A stretch of DNA of 41,236 nt, taken from assembly GCA_002713555.1 (NCBI GenBank), contig PATG01000047.1, positions 10,631-51,866 of the forward strand, in the 5' to 3' direction. Under the pieces are notes generated by a model that saw only the letters and a program-made list of their open reading frames with translations, was not told the origin of the DNA and made no database searches. The stretch is from Planctomycetaceae bacterium (GTDB lineage Bacteria; Planctomycetota; Planctomycetia; Pirellulales; Lacipirellulaceae). This document shows positions 1-9,158 of the stretch, piece by piece. A program made the translations under genes and the position numbers. The number at the start of each line of letters is the position of its first letter. Positions within the stretch are counted from its first letter, which is position 1.

Positions 1-108
1 GAGATAGAAATGTGGAACCTTGTTGACTATGTGTTGTCGTTGCCTTACGAAGCGCCAAGTCGGCCCAGGAAGGCGTTGCCAGTCAATGTGAGTGAAGTGG
101 CCAATTAG
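1..108 (+). CDS. c-type cytochrome, C-terminal fragment (cut by window edge)
   Basis: An open frame runs from the first base to a TAG at 106-108. Its 35 residues include MWNLVDYVLSLP, which resembles the last helix of class I c-type cytochromes, where a (D/E)xWxLVxYVxSLP pattern is common. The heme-binding CXXCH would lie upstream of the window. Being just ahead of coxB fits an electron donor to the oxidase, or the cytochrome subunit of an alternative complex III. The frame overlaps the longest possible coxB reading by 17 bases. The fragment is short, so the family call rests on one helix and on context. Confidence 0.55.
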   Translation, partial: EIEMWNLVDYVLSLPYEAPSRPRKALPVNVSEVAN

Positions 109-136
109 ACGCAAGTCTGCAGCCTGGAGTTATGAC

Positions 137-916
137 GTGAAACGTTTTTGGAGTTTTTTGTTTTTGCTGGTTCCCATTGGCGGGGTGGCTACCTTTGTCG
201 CTGCGCCGTATTTCAATATCTGGTTGCCCAAGGATGTCTCCGAAAATGGCCGAACAATCGACGACTTGTTCATGTTCATTTTGTATTTGACGGGCATCGT
301 TTTTGTGGTGACAGAAATGGCGCTGTTTTATTTCTCTTGGAAATACGAGGCCAACTCGAATAAAGAGCCTGTTAAATTTTCTCACGGTAGCCACGCATTG
401 GAATTGGTTTGGACGATTTTACCAGCGGTAACGCTGCTTTTTATTGCTATCTTCCAAATGGAAGCTTGGGCACGTGCTAAAATGCGACCCCCTGATATTC
501 CACCGATGGTGGAAGTTACCGGACGGCAATTCAATTGGGACTTTCGCTACCCAGGTCCGGATAATGAACTGTATACCATGGACGATATCGTCCGCACGGA
601 CGGAAAACTCTATTTGCCCGTGAATGAAGAGGTGCTGCTAAAAATTACCAGCGCTGACGTGCTCCATAGTTTTTTCCTGCCCAATTTACGGCTGAAGCAG
701 GACGTGATTCCGGGCATGGATCAAAGCATGTGGTTCAAAGCCAAAGAGACAGGTGGATACGATATCGTCTGTGCAGAGCTTTGTGGGTGGGGCCATTACA
801 AGATGAAGGGACGCGTCTTCTTTTTGCCACGTGATAAGTATGAAGAAAAGCTGGAAGAGATGCGGCTAGAACAAAATACCATGCGTGTTGAATTACCCGC
901 AGAGGATGAGGAATAA
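137..916 (+). CDS. coxB: cytochrome c oxidase subunit II
   Basis: Subunit II of an aa3-type oxidase takes electrons from cytochrome c through its binuclear CuA centre and passes them to heme a. Numbering from GTG 137 gives 259 residues. Two N-terminal membrane helices (about 2-25 and 45-70) anchor a cupredoxin domain. The CuA ligands are all visible: H177 (SADVLHSF), then C212, E214, C216, H220 and M223 in CAELCGWGHYKM. No heme c domain is fused at the C-terminus. An in-frame GTG at 92 would add 15 charged residues and overlap the upstream cytochrome gene. I prefer GTG 137 because GGAG lies 7 bases before it and the protein then begins directly with a signal/anchor helix (MKRFWSFLFLLV). Confidence 0.95.
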   Translation: MKRFWSFLFLLVPIGGVATFVAAPYFNIWLPKDVSENGRTIDDLFMFILYLTGIVFVVTEMALFYFSWKYEANSNKEPVKFSHGSHALELVWTILPAVTLLFIAIFQMEAWARAKMRPPDIPPMVEVTGRQFNWDFRYPGPDNELYTMDDIVRTDGKLYLPVNEEVLLKITSADVLHSFFLPNLRLKQDVIPGMDQSMWFKAKETGGYDIVCAELCGWGHYKMKGRVFFLPRDKYEEKLEEMRLEQNTMRVELPAEDEE

Positions 917-1014
917 TAATTGGTGGGCCCTTGAAGGGGCACCTCCCCCATCGATCTCCAGTCCGAAATTTATAATCGCAAGCACATAATCCTTCTACCC
1001 TCAACTGTTAGATC

Positions 1015-2790
1015 ATGAGTACTGCAATCGCTGATGCCCATTCCGACGCCCATGCCGAACATGGCCATGGTGGAGGGTTTCTATCAACGTACGTGTTTTC
1101 GCTGGACCATAAGATCATTGGCCTGCAATTTCTGTTCAGCTCCCTGATCTGGTTTTTTGTGGGGGGCATGTTGGCGTTGGGTGTCCGTTGGCAACTGGCA
1201 TTTCCCTGGAAAGCCATGCCCATCCTGGGCAATATGCTTGCTGGGCCTGAAGGTGGGCAGATATCGCCTGAGACATACACCATGCTGGTCACCATGCACG
1301 CCACGGTGATGATTTTCTTTGTAATCATTCCGGTGCTGACAGGAGCTTTTGGAAACTTCTTGATCCCGCTCATGATTGGTGCCGACGACATGGCGGTACC
1401 CACTCTCAATATGTTGAGCTACTGGTTTATGTGGCCTGCGTTTATTGCTATGGGAACTAGCTTTTTCGTGGAAGGGGGTGCGTCCCAAGGGGGCTGGACC
1501 GCATACCCTCCACTCTCAGTACTAACCGAGGCTGCTCCTGGAAGTGGCATGGGGCAAACACTTTGGCTGATTGGCCTGACATTGGTTGGCATTTCGTCCA
1601 TGATGGGTTCCGTCAACTACATGACGACCATCATCCAAATGCGCGCTCCTGGCATGACGATGTTTCGCTTGCCAATGACGATTTGGGCCATGTTCATTAC
1701 TGCAATCCTGCAGGCTTTTGCACTGCCCGTGTTGACAGCTGCTGGTTTCATGCAACTGACAGACCGTCTCATTGGTACAGGATTCTTTCTTGCTGAAGGT
1801 GCTACTGCCAATAACTCTGGCTTGGCATCTGGTGGTGGGCAACCCCTGCTTTGGCAACATCTTTTCTGGTTCTATAGCCACCCGGCCGTGTACATCATGA
1901 TCCTACCGGCGATGGGTATGGTCTCGGACATCATCAGCTGTTTTGCGCGTAAGCCCTTATTTGGTTATAAGCCAATGGTGTACTCCATTTCGGGTATTGC
2001 CGGTCTGGGTTTTATCGTCTGGGGGCATCATATGTTTGTCTCGGGCATGAATCCGATGCTTGGTATGACCTTCATGGTTTCGACCATGATGATTGCACTT
2101 CCAAGTGCTATTAAAACTTTCAATTGGTTGGGCACAATGTGGGGTGGCAAGATCCAATACACCACACCCATGCTATTTGCCATATCCTTTGTATCGATGT
2201 TTATTATTGGTGGCTTAAGTGGCATCTTTATGGCTGCCACGCCCATCGACATTTTCATTCACGATACCTACTTTATCGTGGCCCATTTCCATTATGTGCT
2301 CTTCTCAGGAACGGCGATGGCCGTGTTTGGCGGAATCTACTACTGGTTTCCCAAAATGTTTGGCCGGATGATGAATGATTCGTGGGGTAAAGTTCATTTT
2401 GCCCTGACATTTATTCTGCTGAACTGTGTGTTCTATCCAATGCACATACTGGGAATGCTGGGATTCCCGCGCAGACTTGCGGACCCGTATCACTACGAAA
2501 CCTTCCGGAATCTTCTGCCTCTTAATCAGTTCATCAGCTACTGTGCGTTTGCATTGGTGGGCTTGCAGATTATTTTTGTGATTAACTTTTTTGGCAGTAT
2601 GTTCTTTGGATCTCGTGCCGGACGAAATCCATGGAACTCCAATGGGCTGGAGTGGCAAGCTCCCAGTCCTCCGGGTCATGGGAATTTCGATTTTCAACCC
2701 ATCATTCACCGTGGTCCTTACGAGTATGGATCTCCCGAAGTGGAAGAAGACTATTATCCACAAACGCAACCGCCGCGTGAGGCAGAATGA
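1015..2790 (+). CDS. coxA: cytochrome c oxidase subunit I (A2-type heme-copper oxidase)
   Basis: The catalytic subunit reduces O2 to water at the heme a3-CuB site and pumps protons. The 591 residues contain about twelve membrane helices and the diagnostic ligands: H95 (heme a), H289 and Y293 in YSHPAVY (CuB ligand and cross-linked tyrosine), H338-H339 (CuB), and H424/H426 in AHFHYVL (hemes a3 and a). The D-channel entry aspartate (GADDMAVP) and the K-channel lysine (ALPSAIKTF) are present. The usual glutamate of HPEVY is alanine, with a preceding Tyr-Ser; in the established classification this marks the A2 subfamily. The N-terminus is His-rich. It lies 98 bases after coxB and is followed by the heme A synthase gene. 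Confidence 0.97.
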   Translation: MSTAIADAHSDAHAEHGHGGGFLSTYVFSLDHKIIGLQFLFSSLIWFFVGGMLALGVRWQLAFPWKAMPILGNMLAGPEGGQISPETYTMLVTMHATVMIFFVIIPVLTGAFGNFLIPLMIGADDMAVPTLNMLSYWFMWPAFIAMGTSFFVEGGASQGGWTAYPPLSVLTEAAPGSGMGQTLWLIGLTLVGISSMMGSVNYMTTIIQMRAPGMTMFRLPMTIWAMFITAILQAFALPVLTAAGFMQLTDRLIGTGFFLAEGATANNSGLASGGGQPLLWQHLFWFYSHPAVYIMILPAMGMVSDIISCFARKPLFGYKPMVYSISGIAGLGFIVWGHHMFVSGMNPMLGMTFMVSTMMIALPSAIKTFNWLGTMWGGKIQYTTPMLFAISFVSMFIIGGLSGIFMAATPIDIFIHDTYFIVAHFHYVLFSGTAMAVFGGIYYWFPKMFGRMMNDSWGKVHFALTFILLNCVFYPMHILGMLGFPRRLADPYHYETFRNLLPLNQFISYCAFALVGLQIIFVINFFGSMFFGSRAGRNPWNSNGLEWQAPSPPGHGNFDFQPIIHRGPYEYGSPEVEEDYYPQTQPPREAE

Positions 2791-2841
2791 CCCGTGTTTG
2801 TCGTTTCATAAATACCCAGGGTTATTTTGTTTCCTAAATTG

Positions 2842-3864
2842 ATGTCAGCTCAGTGTGAAAAACGTGGTCCTTCAGCATGGCCCCATCGTTGGGCTTGGCT
2901 GCTCGCATGCGCCACATTTCCACTGATTTGGGTTGGTGGTCTTGTGACAACCACGGATGCTGGGATGGCATTTCGAGACTGGATGACTTCGGATGGCACG
3001 TTTTTTTTGTTTTATGACTGGCTGAGTTCTGCGGGCGATAAGTTCGTAGAACATGGCCACCGGTTACTGGGCGCACTCGTTGGCTTTTTGTCAATTGGCC
3101 TGGTTGTTGTTGTCAGGTACACCGAATCACGTATTTGGGTTCGCAGACTTAGCTATGGAATTCTTGCAGGAGTCATTTTGCAAGGCGTACTCGGCGGTAT
3201 GCGAGTTGTCTTGGACGAAAGACTGCTGGCTATGATTCATGGTTGTACAGGCCCGCTGTTTTTTCTGCTATGTGTTGCCATGGTCGTGGTGACATCGCGA
3301 TGGTGGCAGCATAGCCAACCGCTGGGAGAAAAGGCCAAGTCGAAGAAATTTTTTCGGTTAGCTATCTTTTGCACAGGTCTCGCCTATCTGCAATTGGTTG
3401 TGGGTGCTGCGGTGCGGCATAGTCCTCATTTGATTGGAGATATGGCAGCGACTCTGTTTCGCCTGGCAGTTTATTTCCACGTGTTTTTAGCATTGATGAT
3501 TGTCGGGTATGTGCTGCTGTTGGCTTGGCGTTGCCTGCAAAACGGCTTGCATAAAATTGCCGGCCTTACCCTCCTGACCCTTGTGGTAGTTCAAATAGGT
3601 TTGGGAATATCAACCTGGCTTGTGAAGTACGGCATGCCTTACTGGGCGACTTCTTTGTTTGGCGAGTGGACTTTCGTCAATCGGGCAGAGGATGTAATGC
3701 CTTCTGTGCTTATTACCAGCCATGTGGCCGTAGGGTCCTTGATATTAGCAGTCTCACTGGCATTGTCTTTACGACTTGCTCGGCAGTTGAATATTCGATG
3801 GCAGGATGGTCGTTGGGTAGGTTTGATGGCTACACCGATTCGTATAGTGGGGACTGCTCGATGA
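2842..3864 (+). CDS. ctaA: heme A synthase (COX15/CtaA family)
   Basis: This enzyme oxidises the C8 methyl of heme O to a formyl group, giving the heme A needed by CoxA. From ATG 2842 it has 340 residues and about eight membrane helices in two four-helix halves. The family EHxHR motif is seen as VEHGHRLLG. Further candidate heme-ligand histidines lie in MIHGCTGP, YFHVFLAL and TSHVAVG. A TTG at 2827 is in frame but adds only five residues, so I chose the ATG. The stop codon overlaps the next start as ATGA, coupling it to heme O synthase, the previous step of the same pathway. Confidence 0.92.
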   Translation: MSAQCEKRGPSAWPHRWAWLLACATFPLIWVGGLVTTTDAGMAFRDWMTSDGTFFLFYDWLSSAGDKFVEHGHRLLGALVGFLSIGLVVVVRYTESRIWVRRLSYGILAGVILQGVLGGMRVVLDERLLAMIHGCTGPLFFLLCVAMVVVTSRWWQHSQPLGEKAKSKKFFRLAIFCTGLAYLQLVVGAAVRHSPHLIGDMAATLFRLAVYFHVFLALMIVGYVLLLAWRCLQNGLHKIAGLTLLTLVVVQIGLGISTWLVKYGMPYWATSLFGEWTFVNRAEDVMPSVLITSHVAVGSLILAVSLALSLRLARQLNIRWQDGRWVGLMATPIRIVGTAR

Positions 3865-4775
3865 GTACAGTCCACACCACGATCCTAACAGCCGGCCGTT
3901 CGGGCAATGCGTTTGTCGGGCGCTTCGCGGATTACTTAGAAATGACGAAGCCGCGGATTGTCGTGCTGGAGCTGATTGTGGCGGGAGCCGCCGCGTGTTT
4001 GGCAATGCCATATGGACTCAATGTCGTGGTGGTGTTGCATGCACTTTTTGGTACAGCCTTGGTCGCATCGAGCGCGAGTCTAGCCAATAGTTGGTGGGAG
4101 CGCGAAAGCGATGCCCTCATGCCACGCACTGCCAATCGGCCTTTGCCAACCGGACGGGTCACATGCTTGGAGGCATTCGTACTTGCTGCATTGATGCTGG
4201 CTTTCGGATTGAGTTGGCTCGTTTACTATGTCAATTTGCTTACCGCCAGCATTGGTTTAGCGAGTTGGCTCATTTATGCTTTGATTTATACGCCACTAAA
4301 AAAGCGTACACCACTCAATACGGTTGTGGGTGCCGTTGCGGGGGCCGCCCCCATACTGATGGGCTGGACGGCAACCGGGGCGTCCTTGGATTTGACGGCC
4401 ATGGCTTTGGCGGGAGTGCTCTTCCTTTGGCAATTCCCCCACTTTATGGCAATCGCATGGCTTTACCGTCAAGATTATGCTCAAGCAGGACACAAGATGC
4501 TCTCCGTTGTCGATCCGGGAGGGCTGCGGTGTGGCGCCAATGCGGTTGTGGCAGCACTCCTGCTAATTCCAGTGAGTTTAATTCCGGCCATCATGCCGAC
4601 AGGGGGCAGTCCACTGATTTATTTTGTTTGGGCTCTTGGTATTGGTGTGGTCCAGTTGGCCTTGGCAATTCGTTTTGCCATTTTCCGTGACGAAAAGTCA
4701 GCACGGTTGCTTTTGAGAACGACGCTATTGTATCTACCTGCCTGGATGGCCATGTTATTGGTAGTTACTTTTTGA
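3861..4775 (+). CDS. ctaB: protoheme IX farnesyltransferase (heme O synthase)
   Basis: A UbiA-family membrane prenyltransferase that joins farnesyl diphosphate to heme B to make heme O, the substrate of the heme A synthase encoded just before it. It has 304 residues and about nine helices. Following EMTKPRIVVLEL, the first aspartate-rich-type motif reads NSWWERESDALMPRT, with Glu in place of the first Asp, and continues into TANRPLPTGR. The second signature is YRQDYAQAGHKML. The start ATG lies inside the ATGA overlap with the upstream stop; a much longer in-frame reading from 3666 would run through ctaA and is rejected. Confidence 0.94.
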   Translation: MSTVHTTILTAGRSGNAFVGRFADYLEMTKPRIVVLELIVAGAAACLAMPYGLNVVVVLHALFGTALVASSASLANSWWERESDALMPRTANRPLPTGRVTCLEAFVLAALMLAFGLSWLVYYVNLLTASIGLASWLIYALIYTPLKKRTPLNTVVGAVAGAAPILMGWTATGASLDLTAMALAGVLFLWQFPHFMAIAWLYRQDYAQAGHKMLSVVDPGGLRCGANAVVAALLLIPVSLIPAIMPTGGSPLIYFVWALGIGVVQLALAIRFAIFRDEKSARLLLRTTLLYLPAWMAMLLVVTF

Positions 4776-4952
4776 AGAAAACACTGTTTTGAGAGTATTT
4801 GATGAGGTGGAAATAAGGTTCATCGGGTGACACGCTTCAAAAGGTATTGAATTTTTCCAAACCGTTGTAAATGAGAACCACGAAAGTCCGACCCATCTAC
4901 GTCCTGCCTCAAGAAGCAAGCTGAAGCATTATCCTGATAAAAGAGTAAAACC

Positions 4953-5969
4953 ATGAGCGACAAGCACCACGGCCCAGATTTTGACTACCAGGTTGCCCTG
5001 CCGATTTCTCGGGGCAAGACATTCATGTGGTTGTTCCTGTCGACAGAAATCATGTTTTTTGCTGCCCTGATTGGCACTTACATCGTGCTTCGTTTTGGTG
5101 CGATTTCCTGGCCAAGTACACATGATGTGCATCTGGTTGAGTTTTGGGGAGCTTTCAATACGTTTGTGCTGATTTGCTCCAGTGTGTCGATTGTTTTGTC
5201 TCTAGAAGCTGCAAAGCAAAACAAGACCGCTTTAGCCAAAGGCTGGATGTTACTGACACTAATACTGGGCGTCGTTTTTCTAAGCGTCAAAATGTACGAG
5301 TACAATTCAAAGTTTTCGCACGGCGTTTATCCACAGCATCCGCACAGCGGCATCTACGAAAAGCCGGATGTTTACTATGCTCAGGCAGTACGTTTACGGT
5401 TGAACGAATTGAGTGCAGACATTCAGAATACCAAGGACCGAACTCCGGAACAGGAGCAGCAACTGGTAGTCATTAATGACATTGCGCGAATTTACGTGAA
5501 TCCTGCCGAGGAGGAGATACGCAATCATCCGGACTCCGTGAAGGGACGGCAATTGCTTTGGAAGTTGGCTGATGTGATTTACCCACTAGCCAGTGTTCAT
5601 GACAGTCATGGTGATCAGCACTCAAGCGGTCCAGGCCATCATGCACAGCGTCAACCATTGGGTCCATTCAAGTTGGCAAGTACTACCAGCGAAAACGATT
5701 CTGCGGGACATTTGTCGGGTTTGAATGACAAACACCATTGGCTAAAGCTGCCGATAATGATTCCGGGTGGCAATATGTGGGCCAGCACCTATTTTCTGCT
5801 GACTGGTTTTCATGCCTTGCATGTTGTTGTAGGTTTGATCGCTTTTGTGGTTTTGATGTTGATGACACTTGGTAAAGCAAATGCCGGTGTGATCGAAAAT
5901 GTTGGTCTGTACTGGCACTTTGTTGACTTGGTATGGATTTTTCTGTTTCCCTTGTTGTATTTGTTTTAA
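4953..5969 (+). CDS. coxC: cytochrome c oxidase subunit III with large hydrophilic insertion
   Basis: Subunit III is a membrane protein that stabilises the oxidase core. The N-terminal helices ([19 protein letters not shown] and following) and the C-terminal block ([11 protein letters not shown] ... [19 protein letters not shown]) are typical of COX3. Bacterial forms of this short type have about 200 residues; this one has 338. The difference is a segment at about residues 118-265, rich in His, Gln and charged residues ([19 protein letters not shown]), set between the helices. The reading frame stays open with normal codon use, so it is a real insertion and not a frameshift. A 177-base gap with no recognised gene separates it from ctaB. 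Confidence 0.93.
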   Translation: MSDKHHGPDFDYQVALPISRGKTFMWLFLSTEIMFFAALIGTYIVLRFGAISWPSTHDVHLVEFWGAFNTFVLICSSVSIVLSLEAAKQNKTALAKGWMLLTLILGVVFLSVKMYEYNSKFSHGVYPQHPHSGIYEKPDVYYAQAVRLRLNELSADIQNTKDRTPEQEQQLVVINDIARIYVNPAEEEIRNHPDSVKGRQLLWKLADVIYPLASVHDSHGDQHSSGPGHHAQRQPLGPFKLASTTSENDSAGHLSGLNDKHHWLKLPIMIPGGNMWASTYFLLTGFHALHVVVGLIAFVVLMLMTLGKANAGVIENVGLYWHFVDLVWIFLFPLLYLF

Positions 5970-6024
5970 TTGAGCCTGGCGATTGCTGGCCTTCCCATTC
6001 TGCTTTAACTGAGTGTGGCATTTT

Positions 6025-6480
6025 ATGTCTGACCAGAATCATGACGATCACCACGAGTCGCACGGGAGCATCCGTTTGTACATGGGTGTGTTTGTGGCGC
6101 TGTGTGTGCTGACGACAATCTCCTTCCTGACCTACTTTTCCTGGTGGCGTGAGGCCGTATCTCCGGAAATGAGTCGGTTGGTGATGATGGCCGTATCCTG
6201 TACCAAGGCCATGTTGGTGATCATGTTTTTTATGCATTTGAAGTGGGAAGCCAATTGGAAATGGGTGCTTACAGTACCTGCGAGCATCATGTCGGCACTC
6301 TTGATTTTTGCACTCATACCAGATGTTGGGTTGCGGATGCGCCATGCTTCGTACCAACGCATGATCCATGCAGCCGAGTTGCCTGCTGAGGGGGAGGGAG
6401 AGCAGGAGGCCGATAAGCAAGAGAACCCTGGTCCTGCTCAGGATTCGCACGGATCCGAAGCCCAACACCCCGCAGCCTAG
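6025..6480 (+). CDS. cytochrome c oxidase subunit IV family protein
   Basis: A small accessory subunit of the prokaryotic COX4 type. From ATG 6025 it has 151 residues with three predicted helices (about 19-40, 52-70 and 80-100). The typical middle helix reads CTKAMLVIMFFMHLKWE, matching the K-A-x-x-V-x-x-F-F-M-H-L-K pattern of the family. The N-terminus is His/Asp-rich (NHDDHHESHG) and the C-terminus is a long acidic, probably disordered tail. A GTG at 6013 is in frame but adds only four residues and has no better ribosome binding site. It ends the structural oxidase subunits; 226 gene-free bases follow. Confidence 0.88.
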   Translation: MSDQNHDDHHESHGSIRLYMGVFVALCVLTTISFLTYFSWWREAVSPEMSRLVMMAVSCTKAMLVIMFFMHLKWEANWKWVLTVPASIMSALLIFALIPDVGLRMRHASYQRMIHAAELPAEGEGEQEADKQENPGPAQDSHGSEAQHPAA

Positions 6481-6706
6481 TTGAATCGACTTTCGTTCCT
6501 CATACGCAGTCCACTATCTTCAGGTATTAGCACCGTCTTCTTAATATCATCGTAGTGAGAGTTTGATGGGCTCTCGGATGAATGTTGTTAAGAAGTTCAG
6601 GCTACCCCGCATATTTCGTTTCTGTAATAGTCTAGCACGATTCGGCCAACGGCTCTGAACGCATCCTGCACGTGCTTTTTTTTGTAAAACCTCACATGTT
6701 TTTGCC

Positions 6707-7657
6707 ATGAATGCAATTCGACCAACTCACGACAAAACGGGGTTATCGATCACTGAGGTTTCGCATCGTTACGGTGAGCGTGTCGCAGTTGATAATCTGT
6801 CGTTGAATATTGGTGTCGGTGAGATTTTTGTCTTTCTTGGCCCCAACGGGAGCGGCAAGACAACCCTTTTCCGCTTGCTCTCGACATTGATCCCATTGCA
6901 AGCGGGTGATGTGACATTGCTTGGCCATGACCTGCGCACGGATCCCAATGCAGCACGACAAAAGATGGGTGTGGTATTTCAAGCACCCAGTTTGGACAAG
7001 AAATTAACGGTCTCTGAAAATTTACATCACCAAGGTGTACTCTACGGATTATCAAATAAGATTTTGGAACAGCGCAAGGCCGATATGCTGGCAGCTTTGG
7101 GACTAACCGATCGGGCAAATGAACGCGTTGAAAAACTATCCGGTGGCCAGCGACGTCGTGTTGAATTGGCGAAAGGGATGTTGCATCAGCCTCAGTTGCT
7201 GCTGATGGATGAACCAAGTACGGGCCTTGATCCAGGCTCGCGGGCCGACTTGTGGAGATATCTTCGCCAAGTGAGCAAACAAGATGGTGTTACAATAGTG
7301 ATGACGACCCATCTTCTAGAAGAAGCAGAACGAGCAGATCGCATTGCAATCATGCATCAGGGTAAGTTGGCCGCGCTGGACACTCCCGATGCGCTGCAGG
7401 CGTCCGTGGGCGGAGATTCAATCACCATTCGTTCCCCACGGTCTCAAGAATTAGCAGACGCTATCCATGCTGAGTTTGACTGTAAAGCGGTTGTCGTGGA
7501 TGGTGCGGTGCGACTTGAGCAGGCAGACGGGCACCAATGGATTAGCCGGCTGGTGGAAGCATTTCCAAACCAAATCGAAACAATTACACTCGGCAAACCG
7601 ACACTTGAGGACGTTTTTATAGATTGCACAGGCCATCGTTTTCTGGAGGACGCATGA
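6707..7657 (+). CDS. ABC transporter ATP-binding protein (ABC-2 exporter type)
   Basis: This cytoplasmic ATPase drives the permease encoded immediately after it. In 316 residues it shows Walker A GPNGSGKTT (G45-T53, K51), the signature LSGGQRRR (144-151), Walker B LLLMDEPS with D168-E169, and the switch histidine H202 in TTHLLEEA. The last 90 residues form the extra C-terminal domain common in drug/lipid/Nod-factor type exporters. Its stop overlaps the permease start as ATGA. It sits between the oxidase subunit genes and the SCO/CtaM assembly genes, so a role in oxidase maturation, for example moving a cofactor or copper species, is a reasonable inference; the substrate cannot be read from the sequence. 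Confidence 0.93.
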   Translation: MNAIRPTHDKTGLSITEVSHRYGERVAVDNLSLNIGVGEIFVFLGPNGSGKTTLFRLLSTLIPLQAGDVTLLGHDLRTDPNAARQKMGVVFQAPSLDKKLTVSENLHHQGVLYGLSNKILEQRKADMLAALGLTDRANERVEKLSGGQRRRVELAKGMLHQPQLLLMDEPSTGLDPGSRADLWRYLRQVSKQDGVTIVMTTHLLEEAERADRIAIMHQGKLAALDTPDALQASVGGDSITIRSPRSQELADAIHAEFDCKAVVVDGAVRLEQADGHQWISRLVEAFPNQIETITLGKPTLEDVFIDCTGHRFLEDA

Positions 7658-8448
7658 GTAAGAACTCACCCTCCAACCAGGTCTCAGCAGTCTCTGTTGT
7701 AGCCACGCTGGCCGAGCGCGAATTGGTGCGATTTTTCAGACAGCGAAACCGTGTCGTGGGGGCGTTGGTGCAGCCTATAATGTTTTGGCTGTTGTTTAGT
7801 GCGGGGCTGCGAAGCAATCATTTAGGCTTCGATTTTTTCTTTCCGGGCACGTTAGCCATGATTCTACTATTTACGGCAATTTTTACTACGATTTCTATTA
7901 TCGAAGATCGGCGCGAAGGATTTTTGCAGTCGGTACTTGTGGCACCAGCACCGCGTTGGGCAATGGTATTTGGCAAGATCGCAGGTGGTGCTGCTATTGC
8001 CATGTTCCAAGCGTTGTTTTTTTTGGCTTTGGGTTGGCTGACGATGACGATGACCAGCAGAGTACTGGATGTCGTACTCGCCATCTTTCTGATGGAAATA
8101 ATCGCGATAGCACTTACTTCACTTGGGTTTTTTATTGCCTGGCGAATGGAATCCACACAAGGATTTCATGCCATCATGAGTGTCTTTCTGTTTCCGATGT
8201 GGCTACTATCCGGATCACTTTTTCCGGACGATCCTAATAGTTGGATAACTTTTTTGTCACGATTCAATCCTCTTACGTATGGGGTAGCCGGATTGCGACA
8301 TTATTTGCAGTTTGAAGGCAATGTTGTCGATTTGAATGCACTTCCCCCGATACCCATTTGTTGGTTGGTGACCGTTGTATTTGCAGTCGTGATGCTTTGG
8401 CTCTCCTGGCGAATTTCGGGTACGCGTACCACGGGAGATCTGTTATGA
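7654..8448 (+). CDS. ABC-2 type transporter permease
   Basis: A 264-residue inner-membrane protein of the ABC-2 family, partner of the preceding ATPase. About six helices are visible, including ALVQPIMFWLLFSAGL, TLAMILLFTAIFTTI, the long pair around 110-150, and the C-terminal WLVTVVFAVVMLWLSW. The region RMESTQGFHAIMSVFLFPMWLLSGSLFP is typical of ABC-2 permeases. The start ATG 7654 lies in the ATGA overlap, with GGAGG five bases before it. Its own stop overlaps the SCO gene start, so all three proteins are probably translationally coupled. Confidence 0.92.
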   Translation: MSKNSPSNQVSAVSVVATLAERELVRFFRQRNRVVGALVQPIMFWLLFSAGLRSNHLGFDFFFPGTLAMILLFTAIFTTISIIEDRREGFLQSVLVAPAPRWAMVFGKIAGGAAIAMFQALFFLALGWLTMTMTSRVLDVVLAIFLMEIIAIALTSLGFFIAWRMESTQGFHAIMSVFLFPMWLLSGSLFPDDPNSWITFLSRFNPLTYGVAGLRHYLQFEGNVVDLNALPPIPICWLVTVVFAVVMLWLSWRISGTRTTGDLL

Positions 8449-9158
8449 ATCACTCGGCACTACCGTACTGGCTATCGCTGCTGGTGGTGATTGGTGCTGC
8501 TTACTTCGGATGGAAGTGGTGGCAAGTCGATCAATTCCAACGCAATCAGAGTGCAGGGGGGATCCAGTATACGGGCCCACCGCTTGAGGGGTTTGAGCTT
8601 TCCGAACGAAGTGGCAAACGTTTTCGATCGAAGGATTTGCAGGGAAAAGTGTGGGTTGTTAATCTCTTTTTCTCGACTTGCCCTGGTACGTGCAAGAAGC
8701 TGAGTGGCAATATTAAGATGCTTCATGAGAGAGAAGATTTGCAGGATGTTACGTGGGTAAGTATCACCGTCGATCCGGATACGGACACCCAACAGGTGCT
8801 TCAAGAGTATGCTGATCGGTTTGGTGCTGACCCCGAACGATGGTTGTTTTGCCGAGGCGATTTCAAATACATCCAGCGCATTGGCCAGGAAATATTGTCA
8901 CTTCCCGTGCTATGGCGCGATCATAATGACTATGGAGTGGTGATTGACAAGCGTGGTCGAGCCAGAGGTTCCTACGATCTGAACAGGACCAGCAATCATG
9001 CCAAATTGATAAAACTTATCCAGGAGTGCCAGGCAGAAGAATCAATCACGATAGAACCCGCCGTCAAAAAAGAAGAAGCTCCTAAATCAGATGCCAAGCG
9101 TCGATCGGTCTCTGAGCACGAATCCAAGGATCTACCGGTTGCCAAGGAGGGCGTATGA
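8445..9158 (+). CDS. SCO1/SenC family copper chaperone
   Basis: SCO proteins are membrane-anchored thioredoxin-fold proteins that deliver copper to the CuA site of subunit II. Of 237 residues, 5-24 form the N-terminal anchor and the fold follows. The copper-binding cysteines are C79 and C83 in TCPGTCKKL, and the third ligand is probably H160 in WRDHNDYGVVID. The tail after about residue 190 is charged and likely disordered. The start is the ATG of an ATGA overlap with the permease; its own stop overlaps the DUF420 gene the same way. Position in the cox operon supports a role in CuA assembly. Confidence 0.93.
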   Translation: MNHSALPYWLSLLVVIGAAYFGWKWWQVDQFQRNQSAGGIQYTGPPLEGFELSERSGKRFRSKDLQGKVWVVNLFFSTCPGTCKKLSGNIKMLHEREDLQDVTWVSITVDPDTDTQQVLQEYADRFGADPERWLFCRGDFKYIQRIGQEILSLPVLWRDHNDYGVVIDKRGRARGSYDLNRTSNHAKLIKLIQECQAEESITIEPAVKKEEAPKSDAKRRSVSEHESKDLPVAKEGV

